A stretch of 15,843 bases of DNA from the NCBI GenBank assembly GCA_003486165.1, contig DNGT01000402.1, positions 468-16,310 of the forward strand, read 5' to 3'. Shown here one piece after another: positions 7,208 through 15,500 of the stretch. A program made the translations under genes and the position numbers. Numbering within the stretch: position 1 is the stretch's first letter; every line of letters begins with the position of its first letter. Under the pieces are notes generated by a model. It saw only the letters and a list, made by a program, of their open reading frames with translations. It searched no databases and was not told the origin of the DNA. The stretch comes from Desulfobacteraceae bacterium (GTDB lineage Bacteria; Desulfobacterota; Desulfobacteria; Desulfobacterales; UBA11574).

Positions 7208-8365
7208 TTATTCGTCCTCCAACATAGTCCTTCTCATTGAGTCGGGATTGACTTCATAGAGTTCAAAATTAGTGTATCCCATGGCCCGGTTTTGCTGAAG
7301 TAATTTCATGGCAAAATTGTACTTTCGCTTAAACGCGGTCAAGGTGTCGGGTATAACACGATGGTGTAGCAGGTTGTAATAGCACAGTCTTGCGTTCGGG
7401 CGTGCCTTTTTCGAGATCTCTTGAAGAATTGCGATAAAACTATCATCGTCGAACCAATCAAAGATATTGGACAAATTAAATTTTGAGAACGTCCAGCGAT
7501 CGTGTCGGTTGATAAATGTTTCGATTTCCTCGTTTACAATGGTGATATGGTCGACTCGACTGCGGATTGTCTCGAAGTTGTTTTCCTGAAGATAGGGTGG
7601 CATGCAGCTACCGCCCGGATAGGACCTTGTCAGCACCCAGTGAACAAAGTAATTTTCCCATATCGGAAGATTTCTCAAAACGTGATCGACCTGCTTTCGA
7701 ATAAGAGGGCCAAAACGGATATCCTTTATCAACCGGAAATGTGATGAATCCATATATCGGCTCATGATCAATCTGCTGAAGAAAATATCGAAAATCCACC
7801 GCCATCTCCGGGAATTCCAGACATGATCATAGAAATGCCTTTGAGAAAAAAGCGCTGTGTGATTCAAAAGGGCTTCAACCTTTTGTGGGCCGCACAAAAT
7901 TCGAAGTAATTTTCCAAAATGAAAGAAGTAATGGTCTTGTTTCCCTTGTAAAAGTACGCCATTTTCTATCGAAGCCCGATGCTGAAACCAGTAATTACGT
8001 GCTGAAGGCGTGAGATGAGACTCGATCTTTTCATACAGGCGTAGCCGATCGTTGGAAGGGTGTACTCCCAGAAAAGACAGCATTTCCGGATGTTCCAACC
8101 CCCTAAAACACGCCAGTTTCAGTTCGAGCAAAAAATTCTGAACGGTATTCAGATCGATGCTTACGACATGAATAGGGTTGTCCAGAAGAAGTCCGATGCT
8201 CAAGTCTCCACCGGAAGTAATGGATAGAACGCTGTCTCGATGGGTTACGGCCAGCGCGGACTTGAGTATGTAAGGGTCTTCCCAGCATGTGCTATACCCG
8301 AGTTTTGTGAAAAATTTTGCCGAAGCCACTTTACTTCTGTTGGTTTTCATACGATTAAAATCCAT
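7208..8365 (-). CDS. BtaA-like (DUF3419) SAM 3-amino-3-carboxypropyl transferase
   Basis: A 385-aa protein of the DUF3419/BtaA family. BtaA transfers the 3-amino-3-carboxypropyl group of S-adenosylmethionine to the hydroxyl of diacylglycerol, making the ether-linked homoserine head group of betaine lipids. Family marks seen: TCWEDPYILKSAL (W28-E29-D30-P31), the SAM-binding region DSVLSITSGGDLSIGLLLDN, DLNTVQNFLLELKLA, and a C-terminal FSKFNLSNIFDWFDDDSF. No BtaB-type N-methyltransferase is present, so the product is unlikely to be a trimethylated betaine lipid made here alone. Two starts are possible: ATG 8365 (19-bp overlap with the UbiA gene) or ATG 8350 (typical 4-bp ATGA overlap). Neither has a good Shine-Dalgarno site. 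The acceptor could be a product of the upstream UbiA or fusion enzyme rather than diacylglycerol. Confidence 0.82.
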   Translation of the reverse strand: MDFNRMKTNRSKVASAKFFTKLGYSTCWEDPYILKSALAVTHRDSVLSITSGGDLSIGLLLDNPIHVVSIDLNTVQNFLLELKLACFRGLEHPEMLSFLGVHPSNDRLRLYEKIESHLTPSARNYWFQHRASIENGVLLQGKQDHYFFHFGKLLRILCGPQKVEALLNHTALFSQRHFYDHVWNSRRWRWIFDIFFSRLIMSRYMDSSHFRLIKDIRFGPLIRKQVDHVLRNLPIWENYFVHWVLTRSYPGGSCMPPYLQENNFETIRSRVDHITIVNEEIETFINRHDRWTFSKFNLSNIFDWFDDDSFIAILQEISKKARPNARLCYYNLLHHRVIPDTLTAFKRKYNFAMKLLQQNRAMGYTNFELYEVNPDSMRRTMLEDE

Positions 8366-9303
8366 TCGAGTACCAAGATTGACTGTATATTGACGATTAA
8401 AATTTCTGTGGTTGTTTTCAGCCCGAACAGAATGGTTTGTTTATTGTAAAAGCGTAAAAAGGTCATCACCATAAAAAGATATACTGAAATCATATAAAGA
8501 AAAGTAAATCCGGAGAATATATCACGATAGAGGCAAATTATAACAACCAGAGATGCGCCGCTCAGAATAATCGGCATCAAAATAGCCGCGCCGAGTCCCA
8601 AGACCATGGAATATGTTTGGTAGGCGGTTTCATCTTCAGGATATCTGATTTTTCGGGCGATTTCCCACGACATGGAAGCGCATAGAAAGACCGTTCCCAG
8701 CAACAGAATCCGACCCACATGAATTGGAGCTGCCATATTGTTTTTGTAAATATAGACCACATAGAGAAAAAATAGATAGGAGATTGGATTGTGGGTTGCC
8801 AGGGCCATCAGGATATTTTTGGAAATACGCTCTTTCAAGAAGAAGTATTTATACATCAGACAGGCATAGCCGAATATCGCAAGGAACATAAGGGTCGCAT
8901 GCGTAAAAAACAAGTTCAGAATAAAAAGGATCCCAACGAGGAATAAACCAAAAAGTTTAATATCCGAGGAATGGACGGCGCCCCTGGGGACAGGCCTGTC
9001 GGGGAAATGCAGGAGATCGGTTTCAAGATCTTTGAGTTCATCCATAATTCTGAGCAACAGCAGCATCAACGGAATCGTAAGAGCGCCTGAAACAAGAACA
9101 TGCTTTGGCGGCAAGAGGTTTCCATTTCCGGAATGACAAAGGAGAGCGATCCCACACCATGCGCTCGCAAAAAAAAGCAAACCGAATACAATATTGCTTA
9201 GCGGATACATCTCCTCAAGATAAATACGGATGCGTGTAAAGAAGTCTCCCTCCGGATGATCGCGAAATTGAGTTGAAGGACTTTTATCCGGGTTCTTTTT
9301 CAT
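8347..9303 (-). CDS. UbiA-family membrane prenyltransferase
   Basis: An integral membrane protein of about 318 aa with roughly eight hydrophobic segments. UbiA enzymes transfer prenyl or polyprenyl groups from diphosphates to aromatic or polar-lipid acceptors. The first aspartate-rich motif is MDELKDLETDLLHFPDRPVP followed by RG (from about residue 87), with the characteristic P.RPVPRG ending. The second is ARKIRYPEDETAYQTYSMVL (from about residue 216), in place of the usual DxxxD. The ATG at 9303 is chosen because GGAAG lies 5 bases upstream; a TTG at 9315 with AGGA upstream is an alternative adding four residues. It follows the fusion gene after a 44-bp gap, the largest in the operon. The acceptor cannot be read from sequence; BtaA and Psd neighbours point to a lipid rather than a quinone. 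Confidence 0.85.
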   Translation of the reverse strand: MKKNPDKSPSTQFRDHPEGDFFTRIRIYLEEMYPLSNIVFGLLFFASAWCGIALLCHSGNGNLLPPKHVLVSGALTIPLMLLLLRIMDELKDLETDLLHFPDRPVPRGAVHSSDIKLFGLFLVGILFILNLFFTHATLMFLAIFGYACLMYKYFFLKERISKNILMALATHNPISYLFFLYVVYIYKNNMAAPIHVGRILLLGTVFLCASMSWEIARKIRYPEDETAYQTYSMVLGLGAAILMPIILSGASLVVIICLYRDIFSGFTFLYMISVYLFMVMTFLRFYNKQTILFGLKTTTEILIVNIQSILVLEWILIV

Positions 9304-9347
9304 CGAAGCTTCCAATATTTTCCTGTAGGTTTCAAAATCCTAATCTT

Positions 9348-12299
9348 TTAAAAAACGATATTTGTTTTAAGGGGTCCCAGTTCAAAGCCGTGGTGTTTTG
9401 CCAGACAATCTATCAGCTCGACATTTGTTATTTTCAGGTCCCCATAAGAAAAATTCTCCCGGATTCCGGACAAACCAAGCAGCATGGTCTCGGCCATGCA
9501 GGCAAAAACCTGACCCTTCGGCAAGGGATAGGCCGGTACCTGTATCGCTTCTTGGTTGGGAAGTTTCACGATTCCCCCTGTGAAAAACAGTACGTCTTCT
9601 CTGTTCCGGATAATTGACGGATCGGTGGCGGATGGAACGGAGGCATCGCATATAATGGCGTTTTTTCGGACAAACGCGTTCCGGATTATTTTTTTATGTG
9701 AATTGGACACCGCCACAATGACATTTGACTGGTCGATTGACTTAATGTCGGTGGAGACCGAAATGATATCATTCACCATCCCCTGAACCCGGATGGCCTC
9801 CCAGGCGGATTGCTGATCCGCCTTTTCATCGATAAGTCTTTTAACGAGCGGGCTTTCTGCCAGGCGCTGTGCAATACCGGTGTTCGTATCCGAGGCCGAG
9901 CGATTCTCGACCAACGTCCGGTAGGCACTCTGAATAATTTGGGACCGGATGCTTTCCAGCCGTTCGAGAGATCCGGATTTTGAGGATCCAACGAGATTGA
10001 TTTTTGAAAAATAATTTGAAATCATTTTCGAATAGGACGCCCCGATATTCCCGGCTGCCCCAACCAGGGACAGAGAAATACACGAAGAATTCAAGCCCTT
10101 CATCAATACCGCTTTCAGAATGGCCCTGACAGATACGGCCACTGTATTTGAATTACCGGTTGTAATCGTAAGTCCCGGGTTCCTGATTAATAGGCCGTTG
10201 TTGCTGATGATGGACGTGTACTGCCCCAGACCGACCACTTCGCACCCCATTTCATATGCCTTACGAACTGCGTCTTGGACCATATTCAATGCCGGCGAGA
10301 TGCCCGGATCTTTTAAGAATTCTACCATGTGCCGAGACGTAATAGGGACAACAATGAAGTTGAAATTTATTTTCTTTCCGGAAATGGAAGTTATATCTGT
10401 TGAACTGATATGCATCGGCTTTGCAACGGACATCATATTTCGGATAAACCTGTCCTGACGTTTCGCGGAAACCATCTCAAATGAGGGGTCGATAGCTTTT
10501 AATTGACCCTCGTGAATATAGTGAACCAGAAAACCGACTTTCGGAACAGAAGTATCGATCCGAACTGCTTTTTTCTCTTTTGGATACGTTTTCGCTTGAT
10601 TCTTGGCAATGGTGCGTTCGTCTGTGGCAAACCGAAGAAGTTCATGCGTGTTGTTTTCAGTCAGCACTTGACACAACCGCTCGAATGCATGCAACACGTT
10701 GTCAAGGTCCATGTATGAAATGTATGCCGAGGGTTCAAGGCGCAGCACACGAGGCGCGCTCAATGTGGGGAAGACCCTTATTTTATTTTTGTGAAACAGG
10801 TAACCTGAAGCAAAGTATGCAAGCCGGCCCTCCCTATCGATCTCCCGTATAAATAATGAATCTGAATTTTTTTGAGAAGCAAGTACAACGCCCAGCATAA
10901 GGCCTTTCCCACGGACAGAATCAATGGCTCCGGGAAATCGTTCAATTAATTTCACAAGACCACTTTTGAGGTAAAAGCCCTTTTCCTCCGCCATTTTCAG
11001 GAGATGATCCCTTTCCAGCACATCAAGAACCCTGTTCCCTATGGCCGATGAAAGCGGATCTTCTGCAAAGGTGGACGAGTGGATGCGTGAAAATTCATCC
11101 ACATATCGATCCCGGTCGACCAGCGTTGCCGATATTTTTGCGATGCCGCCCCCAAGAGATTTTGAAAGCAAATAGATATCTCCAAAGACGCCCGTGTGTT
11201 CCGACGCAAAAAACTTCCCGGTCCGTCCCAATCCGGATTGGATTTCATCAAAAATCATTGGAATCCCATATTCGTCACAGAGCCTCCTGCAATCTTTCAA
11301 AAAGTCTCTTTCGATCGGCAAAATTCCCCCTTCTCCTTGAATGGGTTCCACACATAGTGCTGTTATGTTGCTGATCGGTTTTTTATTAATCTTCAGGCCG
11401 GAGTTTTCATTCCATTTCACGGTATAGTAATTTTTCAGCGATTCTTTAAAGGTTGCCTCAATATTTTTTTTATCAAAAGGGTCGAGGAAATGGGATTCCT
11501 GTAAGAGTCCGGCAAAAGGTCGACGATAATCTGCATTGTATGTCAGTGACAGAGAACCGACACTTTTTCCGTGAAACGCCCCTTTCAATGCAATGTAAAC
11601 CGGAGAGCGACTGAAAACCTTTAGATTGTGGCGTTCAATCCTGCATAAACATTCTTCCAATGAATCAGGAACAATCCCTCTCTTAAAAAGACCTGTTTGA
11701 TGCAGTACATTTGGATCTGCCGGACAAGGCTTGTTATGAAGTATATTCTTTATGGCTTTGAATTCATGAAGCAAGTTTCTCTTCAATTCGTGTATTTTTT
11801 TTATTCGCTCCAACTCGGAATGTTTCATGGCAATATCCACGGCATCAGCACCCGAGTTGCCAAATATGCAGACATAAGACTTGCCGGTTACGCTGGATAA
11901 TCTCCGGGATAAGCGCGCACCGAGACGGCCGGATTCGGCCTGAACCGAACCTTGCACAAGATTGGGTTGAGCGTGTTTTGTCTTTTCCAAAAGAACCGAT
12001 ATAATATCCGGATGATTGTGTCCCAGAAGGCACGCTCCAAACCCGCCCACCAGGTCCAGGATTTCGACCGCTTTGCCGGAACCGTCCCTATAGTAAAGAC
12101 GATCGGATCGACCCCTGTTGTAAACCACGTCCAACCCCAGAAGTCCGAGTTGATTTTTCAAGCCCGGTTTTACGAAGCGAAAATACGTATCGATTGCCGG
12201 GTCAGGACTCTTGAAGTAAAAATCGTTTTCCGGGTCTAAATGGTTTGTGTTAAAAAAATTTTTCACATGCACTGTTTTTGGAAAATCAAGTGTCAGCAT
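9348..12299 (-). CDS. class III aminotransferase fused to acyl-ACP reductase (AAR)-like domain
   Basis: A 983-aa two-domain protein. Residues about 40-545 form a PLP-dependent class III aminotransferase: LDLVGGFGACLLGHNHPDI, FGNSGADAVDIAMKHS (phosphate loop), GAFHGKSVGSLSLT, CVEPIQGEGGI, IFDEIQSGLGRTGKFFA (D351) and LLSKSLGGGI with Schiff-base lysine K380. A helical insertion of about 65 residues (160-225) is unusual. Residues about 585-983 match cyanobacterial long-chain acyl-ACP reductase: EVVGLGQYTSII, GLTITTGNSNTV, the NADPH-binding LVGAAGNIGAS (G747xxG750xxG753), a VFFTGG-like LFFTGGIVKLP, and KGQVFACMAETMLLGL with the thioester-forming cysteine C934. It ends in FSYG and HHGFELGPL like the cyanobacterial enzyme. 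Together the domains could turn an acyl thioester into an aldehyde and then a primary amine. GGGGAGG lies 10 bases before the ATG, which overlaps the previous gene by 7 bp. Confidence 0.9.
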   Translation of the reverse strand: MLTLDFPKTVHVKNFFNTNHLDPENDFYFKSPDPAIDTYFRFVKPGLKNQLGLLGLDVVYNRGRSDRLYYRDGSGKAVEILDLVGGFGACLLGHNHPDIISVLLEKTKHAQPNLVQGSVQAESGRLGARLSRRLSSVTGKSYVCIFGNSGADAVDIAMKHSELERIKKIHELKRNLLHEFKAIKNILHNKPCPADPNVLHQTGLFKRGIVPDSLEECLCRIERHNLKVFSRSPVYIALKGAFHGKSVGSLSLTYNADYRRPFAGLLQESHFLDPFDKKNIEATFKESLKNYYTVKWNENSGLKINKKPISNITALCVEPIQGEGGILPIERDFLKDCRRLCDEYGIPMIFDEIQSGLGRTGKFFASEHTGVFGDIYLLSKSLGGGIAKISATLVDRDRYVDEFSRIHSSTFAEDPLSSAIGNRVLDVLERDHLLKMAEEKGFYLKSGLVKLIERFPGAIDSVRGKGLMLGVVLASQKNSDSLFIREIDREGRLAYFASGYLFHKNKIRVFPTLSAPRVLRLEPSAYISYMDLDNVLHAFERLCQVLTENNTHELLRFATDERTIAKNQAKTYPKEKKAVRIDTSVPKVGFLVHYIHEGQLKAIDPSFEMVSAKRQDRFIRNMMSVAKPMHISSTDITSISGKKINFNFIVVPITSRHMVEFLKDPGISPALNMVQDAVRKAYEMGCEVVGLGQYTSIISNNGLLIRNPGLTITTGNSNTVAVSVRAILKAVLMKGLNSSCISLSLVGAAGNIGASYSKMISNYFSKINLVGSSKSGSLERLESIRSQIIQSAYRTLVENRSASDTNTGIAQRLAESPLVKRLIDEKADQQSAWEAIRVQGMVNDIISVSTDIKSIDQSNVIVAVSNSHKKIIRNAFVRKNAIICDASVPSATDPSIIRNREDVLFFTGGIVKLPNQEAIQVPAYPLPKGQVFACMAETMLLGLSGIRENFSYGDLKITNVELIDCLAKHHGFELGPLKTNIVF

Positions 12300-14842
12300 A
12301 AAATTTGAACCTCCCCTTTATTGCCGTCGAGAATAACCCTTTGGCCATCCGCTAAATTGCCTGTGGCATTTTGGACAGCTAAAACAGCAGGAACGCCATA
12401 CTCGCGGGCAATGACGGCGGCGTGGGACAATATTCCCCCTGTTTCGGTGATTACACCGGATATCAAAGGAAACAAGGGTGTCCATCCCGGATCGGTGAAC
12501 CGTGTGACCAGAATGTCTCCTGCTTGAAGTTTATCGGCCTCGCCAATGTCTCGAATTACCCGAACCACACCTGTGGTTTCTCCGGATGAACAGGGAATTC
12601 CTTGATATCTTGCACGCGTACCGGGTCTTTTTTCCATTCTGTCATTCCGGTATTGCCACCGTTGGCCGATTTCATTGGGATTTTCAAAGTGACGAAAGGA
12701 CAACATATATGCTTTATTTGCTTCGATACGCCGTCGTATTGCTTGCGGGTCCGGATTCTTGTCTCTAAAAATGGAGATGACTTCCGGGTAAGGCAGGTAG
12801 AAAATATGGTCCTCTTGATCCAAAATATCTCTTTGCATCAATCTGCGTCCCACCTCCAGAGAAACACGCCGTATAAGACTGTATACCCGGGTTGACCAAT
12901 CTCGAACTTCTTCCTTGTACCAGGTATGGAAACGGACATTTTTCAGTTTCTTCATGAAGCGTTCTCTTTGGATATGCCTGAATCCTGAAAAGAATCGACG
13001 TGATTTTTTTAGTTCACTTTCGTAAATGCTTCGGTTGACTGCGACGAGGGCTTGCGGGTTATTCTCATCCTCAAGTTTGGCGTACGCCTGAAGCGTTTCA
13101 ATGATAAACGTTGGGTCTTCCGACCATCGAGGTATTCTGAGGTCCAACTCCCGGGTACTATGATGACCGTATTTCTTGATAAAATTTTTCAGTGCCTTCC
13201 CCAGCGTCGGATGCGCGAAAATCTTGTCGATTCCTCCGGTTTCCAAAACATGCATTGCTTTGGGATCTCTTCGGACGTGTCGGCTGATTTTCCACAGCTT
13301 AAATAATGGAATGACGGGTTTTAGCGGCCTCAAGGCTGTAATCAGAGGAAGGTACTCAAAAGAGGCCCCTTTTTTGTTTGCTTTGTCGAAAACCGCCTTG
13401 AACTCCAGCCGGGCGTTCGCCGTGTTAAAAATGGTTTTAAAGTAAGCGGTCTCCAGCTCAACGTGGCGATGACAAACAAGATCTTCAAATAACGCTTCCA
13501 GGTCCCCATCCTTCATATTTAAAAGGTTTTTCGCCTTAAAAGAATTCAAATAGTGTTTAAAATTTATGATGGCTTTTTGTGTTTTTAAGTGTTGATGAAA
13601 ATACATCCTTTTTAGGGTGACCATTACAGGAATTGCCCGGAGTAAGCCCAGAGGAGTCAAAGGTGTGACCACGCCATCACCTTCGTATGTTATCTCTATG
13701 CCCAAGTCCTGGTCGAAATTTCGTTCATTAAATCCAGGCATTCTGGCAAGAATCTTCTTCACAGCGCCCACGTTCCAGTAAGGACGGCCAAAAAAGACGT
13801 TAGACCATCGGGTGTTATTGGTTTTTGGAATTAGACGGATTTCTTTTAAATAGGCGTACATTGCAGATTCAAACACACGTTCATAGAGTGACCACATGAA
13901 AGGTGTCACCACCTCGGAAGAAACCCCTCCGTCTCGAAAGTCCGCAGTGGTCCATTCTCCCTTGACTCCTTGATACCCCATGGCAGTAATGGGTCGAGCC
14001 TGTAATATATGAATTTTCCGGTTCTCGACTGCCCATTCGATATCCTGTGGACACCCATACAGCGCTTGTATTTTTACTGCCATACGGACCAAATCATATA
14101 GGACGTTGTCATCAAGGAGAGAGCCGGTCCTCTGTATAATTTTAGACGCCACACCTTCACCGGGTTGTGTTAAACGTTCGGCCGGGTCCGCGCACAAAAA
14201 TTTTGTTAGGATTCTTTCTGAAAAACCGTTAATCAGATATCGGTCCGGCTGAACCTTACCGGAAACCAGGGGCTCACCCATCCCTTTTACAGCCTCCACG
14301 ACCATTTCCTGATCATTTCCGGTGACGGGATTAACAGTAAACAATACGCCCGATGCATCCGGTCGAATTTGTTTTTGTATAAAAACCGAAAGACTTAATG
14401 CATCACCTGAAATCTTATTTCTTCTTGCATATTCTTGAACTTGTTCTGAAAATTGTGAATTAAAGCAGGATTTAATCGCTTGAAAAAGGTCCTTTTCTCC
14501 ACCAACGTTTAGAACCGTTTGATATTGCCCGGCAAACGAAGCGCCTTGCCGGTCCTCTTCCACTGCCGAGGATCGCACGGCTACGGGGAATCCAAGTTTA
14601 CGAAATTCTGACAAAATCTTTTCAAAGATCTGCTCAGGTATCATATTTTCACGGATCAACTTTTTTGATTTCATACTGTTCCGGGAACGCGATCTCTCCG
14701 AAAACATTTCCTTGCAAGTGGAACAGGTTATTACAAACCCATCGGGGACAGGAAAGTCCGCTCGTTTCAAGCGGGACAGCTCAAAGGCTTTTTTGCCCAC
14801 ATCTTGGAGGTCATTTTTCTGTATTTCTTCAAGCCATTTCAT
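12293..14842 (-). CDS. PEP-synthase/rifampin-phosphotransferase-like dikinase (first gene of operon)
   Basis: An 849-aa phosphotransfer enzyme with the same three-part plan as its paralogue five genes... two to four positions downstream in the operon. The ATP-grasp domain (about 1-290) has VAVRSSAVEEDRQGASFAGQ (R90), SGVLFTVNPVTG and CPQDIEWAVENRKIHILQAR followed by PIT. The central domain (about 295-745) includes YGHHSTRELDLRIPRWSEDP. The C-terminal swivelling domain has GIPCSSGETTGVVRVI, FTDPGWTPLF and ITETGGILSHAAVIAREYGV with phosphohistidine H807. There is no C-terminal PEP/pyruvate barrel, so this is not a standard PEP synthase; a kinase using the two terminal phosphates of ATP on a small molecule or lipid alcohol is more likely. 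AGGTGAT (14848-14854) lies 5 bases before the ATG, and a sigma-54 promoter lies directly upstream. The substrate is unknown. Confidence 0.86.
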   Translation of the reverse strand: MKWLEEIQKNDLQDVGKKAFELSRLKRADFPVPDGFVITCSTCKEMFSERSRSRNSMKSKKLIRENMIPEQIFEKILSEFRKLGFPVAVRSSAVEEDRQGASFAGQYQTVLNVGGEKDLFQAIKSCFNSQFSEQVQEYARRNKISGDALSLSVFIQKQIRPDASGVLFTVNPVTGNDQEMVVEAVKGMGEPLVSGKVQPDRYLINGFSERILTKFLCADPAERLTQPGEGVASKIIQRTGSLLDDNVLYDLVRMAVKIQALYGCPQDIEWAVENRKIHILQARPITAMGYQGVKGEWTTADFRDGGVSSEVVTPFMWSLYERVFESAMYAYLKEIRLIPKTNNTRWSNVFFGRPYWNVGAVKKILARMPGFNERNFDQDLGIEITYEGDGVVTPLTPLGLLRAIPVMVTLKRMYFHQHLKTQKAIINFKHYLNSFKAKNLLNMKDGDLEALFEDLVCHRHVELETAYFKTIFNTANARLEFKAVFDKANKKGASFEYLPLITALRPLKPVIPLFKLWKISRHVRRDPKAMHVLETGGIDKIFAHPTLGKALKNFIKKYGHHSTRELDLRIPRWSEDPTFIIETLQAYAKLEDENNPQALVAVNRSIYESELKKSRRFFSGFRHIQRERFMKKLKNVRFHTWYKEEVRDWSTRVYSLIRRVSLEVGRRLMQRDILDQEDHIFYLPYPEVISIFRDKNPDPQAIRRRIEANKAYMLSFRHFENPNEIGQRWQYRNDRMEKRPGTRARYQGIPCSSGETTGVVRVIRDIGEADKLQAGDILVTRFTDPGWTPLFPLISGVITETGGILSHAAVIAREYGVPAVLAVQNATGNLADGQRVILDGNKGEVQILC

Positions 14843-14873
14843 AATCGATCACCTGCGTTTTGATACAATTAAC

Positions 14874-14890
14874 AGCAAGGGGGGTGCCAA
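14874..14890 (-). promoter_or_regulatory. sigma-54 (-24/-12) promoter of the lipid operon
   Basis: On the - strand the site reads TTGGCACCCCCCTTGCT. It matches the sigma-54 consensus TGGCAC-N5-TTGC(A/T), with the invariant GG (14888-14887) and GC (14876-14875) separated by exactly ten bases. Transcription should start near 14863, leaving a leader of about 20 bases that holds the AGGTGAT ribosome binding site. Its -24 half also forms a small dyad with upstream TGCCAA (TGCCAA-N6-TTGGCA, 14885-14902). Sigma-54 promoters need an ATP-driven enhancer-binding protein, whose gene is not in the window. Confidence 0.82.
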
Positions 14891-15000
14891 TATGAGTTGG
14901 CATCCTAAATTTTTTGTATAGAGTTTTAACCAAAAGCGCGAACACATCTGGGATAAATCGAACAAATTGGTGTATTATCAATAAAATACTCGGAGAGTTT

Positions 15001-15064
15001 TGAGAAAGATCTCAGAAATAAAAAGATTATACGTTTGGTTTTAGAAATTGTTTCGAATCAAACG
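15001..15064. promoter_or_regulatory. two dyads upstream of the sigma-54 promoter, candidate activator sites
   Basis: TGAGA-AAGA-TCTCA (15001-15014) is a perfect dyad. CGTTTGGTT (15032-15040) pairs with AATCAAACG (15056-15064) with one mismatch. They lie about 125-190 bp upstream of the -12 element, within the usual range for enhancer-binding protein sites. The two are not copies of one motif, so assignment to a single regulator is weak. Confidence 0.35.
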
Positions 15065-15387
15065 GGGGCGGGCAGAAGTATGCAGCAAATTTTGACAGGA
15101 TTTTTCTATAATGCACTAAAATATATTTGAATCAATATGTTAGGATATGCAACAAATATTAACCATGCAAAAAGTTTTGCAGGGTTGTTAATAAGAAAAG
15201 ATTATGCGTGTTCGCTTGCTTTATTGAATCTTTGTTGCTTAATTGTGCCTTTATCCATCATATCTAAAAAGTACAGCTTGCCAAGATCACACCAACAGGT
15301 CAACTTAAGATACGTAATGGAGGTTACACGAATCGGACTTGTTTCAATTTTTGGTACATCTCCAACATATAACTTTCGGGTAACCCT

Positions 15388-15456
15388 GTGATACCTGCAC
15401 GCAGGTTTTTCGAGACTTCGAAATTATGAGATACCTCCAAGGTATCAAGGTATCAC
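15388..15456. repeat. nested GATACC/GGTATC inverted repeats with a small GC hairpin
   Basis: GTGATACC (15388-15395) is the reverse complement of GGTATCAC (15449-15456). Inside lie GATACC-TCCAA-GGTATC (15430-15446) and the GC-rich hairpin ACCTGC-AC-GCAGGT (15393-15406), which runs into five Ts (15406-15410). The hairpin plus T-run could act as a weak terminator on the + strand, but its stem is short. Competing pairings among the GATACC copies suggest a folded RNA or a decayed mobile-repeat end. Confidence 0.55.
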
Positions 15457-15470
15457 CAGAGTTCGAGTTC

Positions 15471-15500
15471 AAATTTAAACAGAAATTTCTGTTTAAATTT
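15471..15500. repeat. perfect 30-bp palindrome
   Basis: The half AAATTTAAACAGAAA (15471-15485) is followed immediately by its exact reverse complement TTTCTGTTTAAATTT (15486-15500). Short arms CGAG (15464-15467) and CTCG (15501-15504) extend it across a 3-base bulge. TCACCAGA (15453-15460) and TCTGGTGA (15535-15542) form an outer 8-bp inverted pair around it. No gene overlaps it. Confidence 0.8.

Noticed and set aside
7208..8365. A complete betaine-lipid (DGTS) pathway
   Set aside because: Only a BtaA-like gene is present; no BtaB-type N-methyltransferase is encoded in the window.
12293..14842. Annotation as housekeeping phosphoenolpyruvate synthase (ppsA)
   Set aside because: The C-terminal PEP/pyruvate-binding barrel is missing and the domain order fits rifampin-phosphotransferase-type dikinases.
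15092..15112. TTGACA and TATAAT boxes
   Set aside because: Both hexamers are perfect, but the spacer is only 9 bases instead of about 17, so they cannot form one sigma-70 promoter.
15137..15391. 84-aa open frame on the + strand
   Set aside because: No ribosome binding site, no recognisable domain, and it runs into the inverted-repeat cluster; likely chance.
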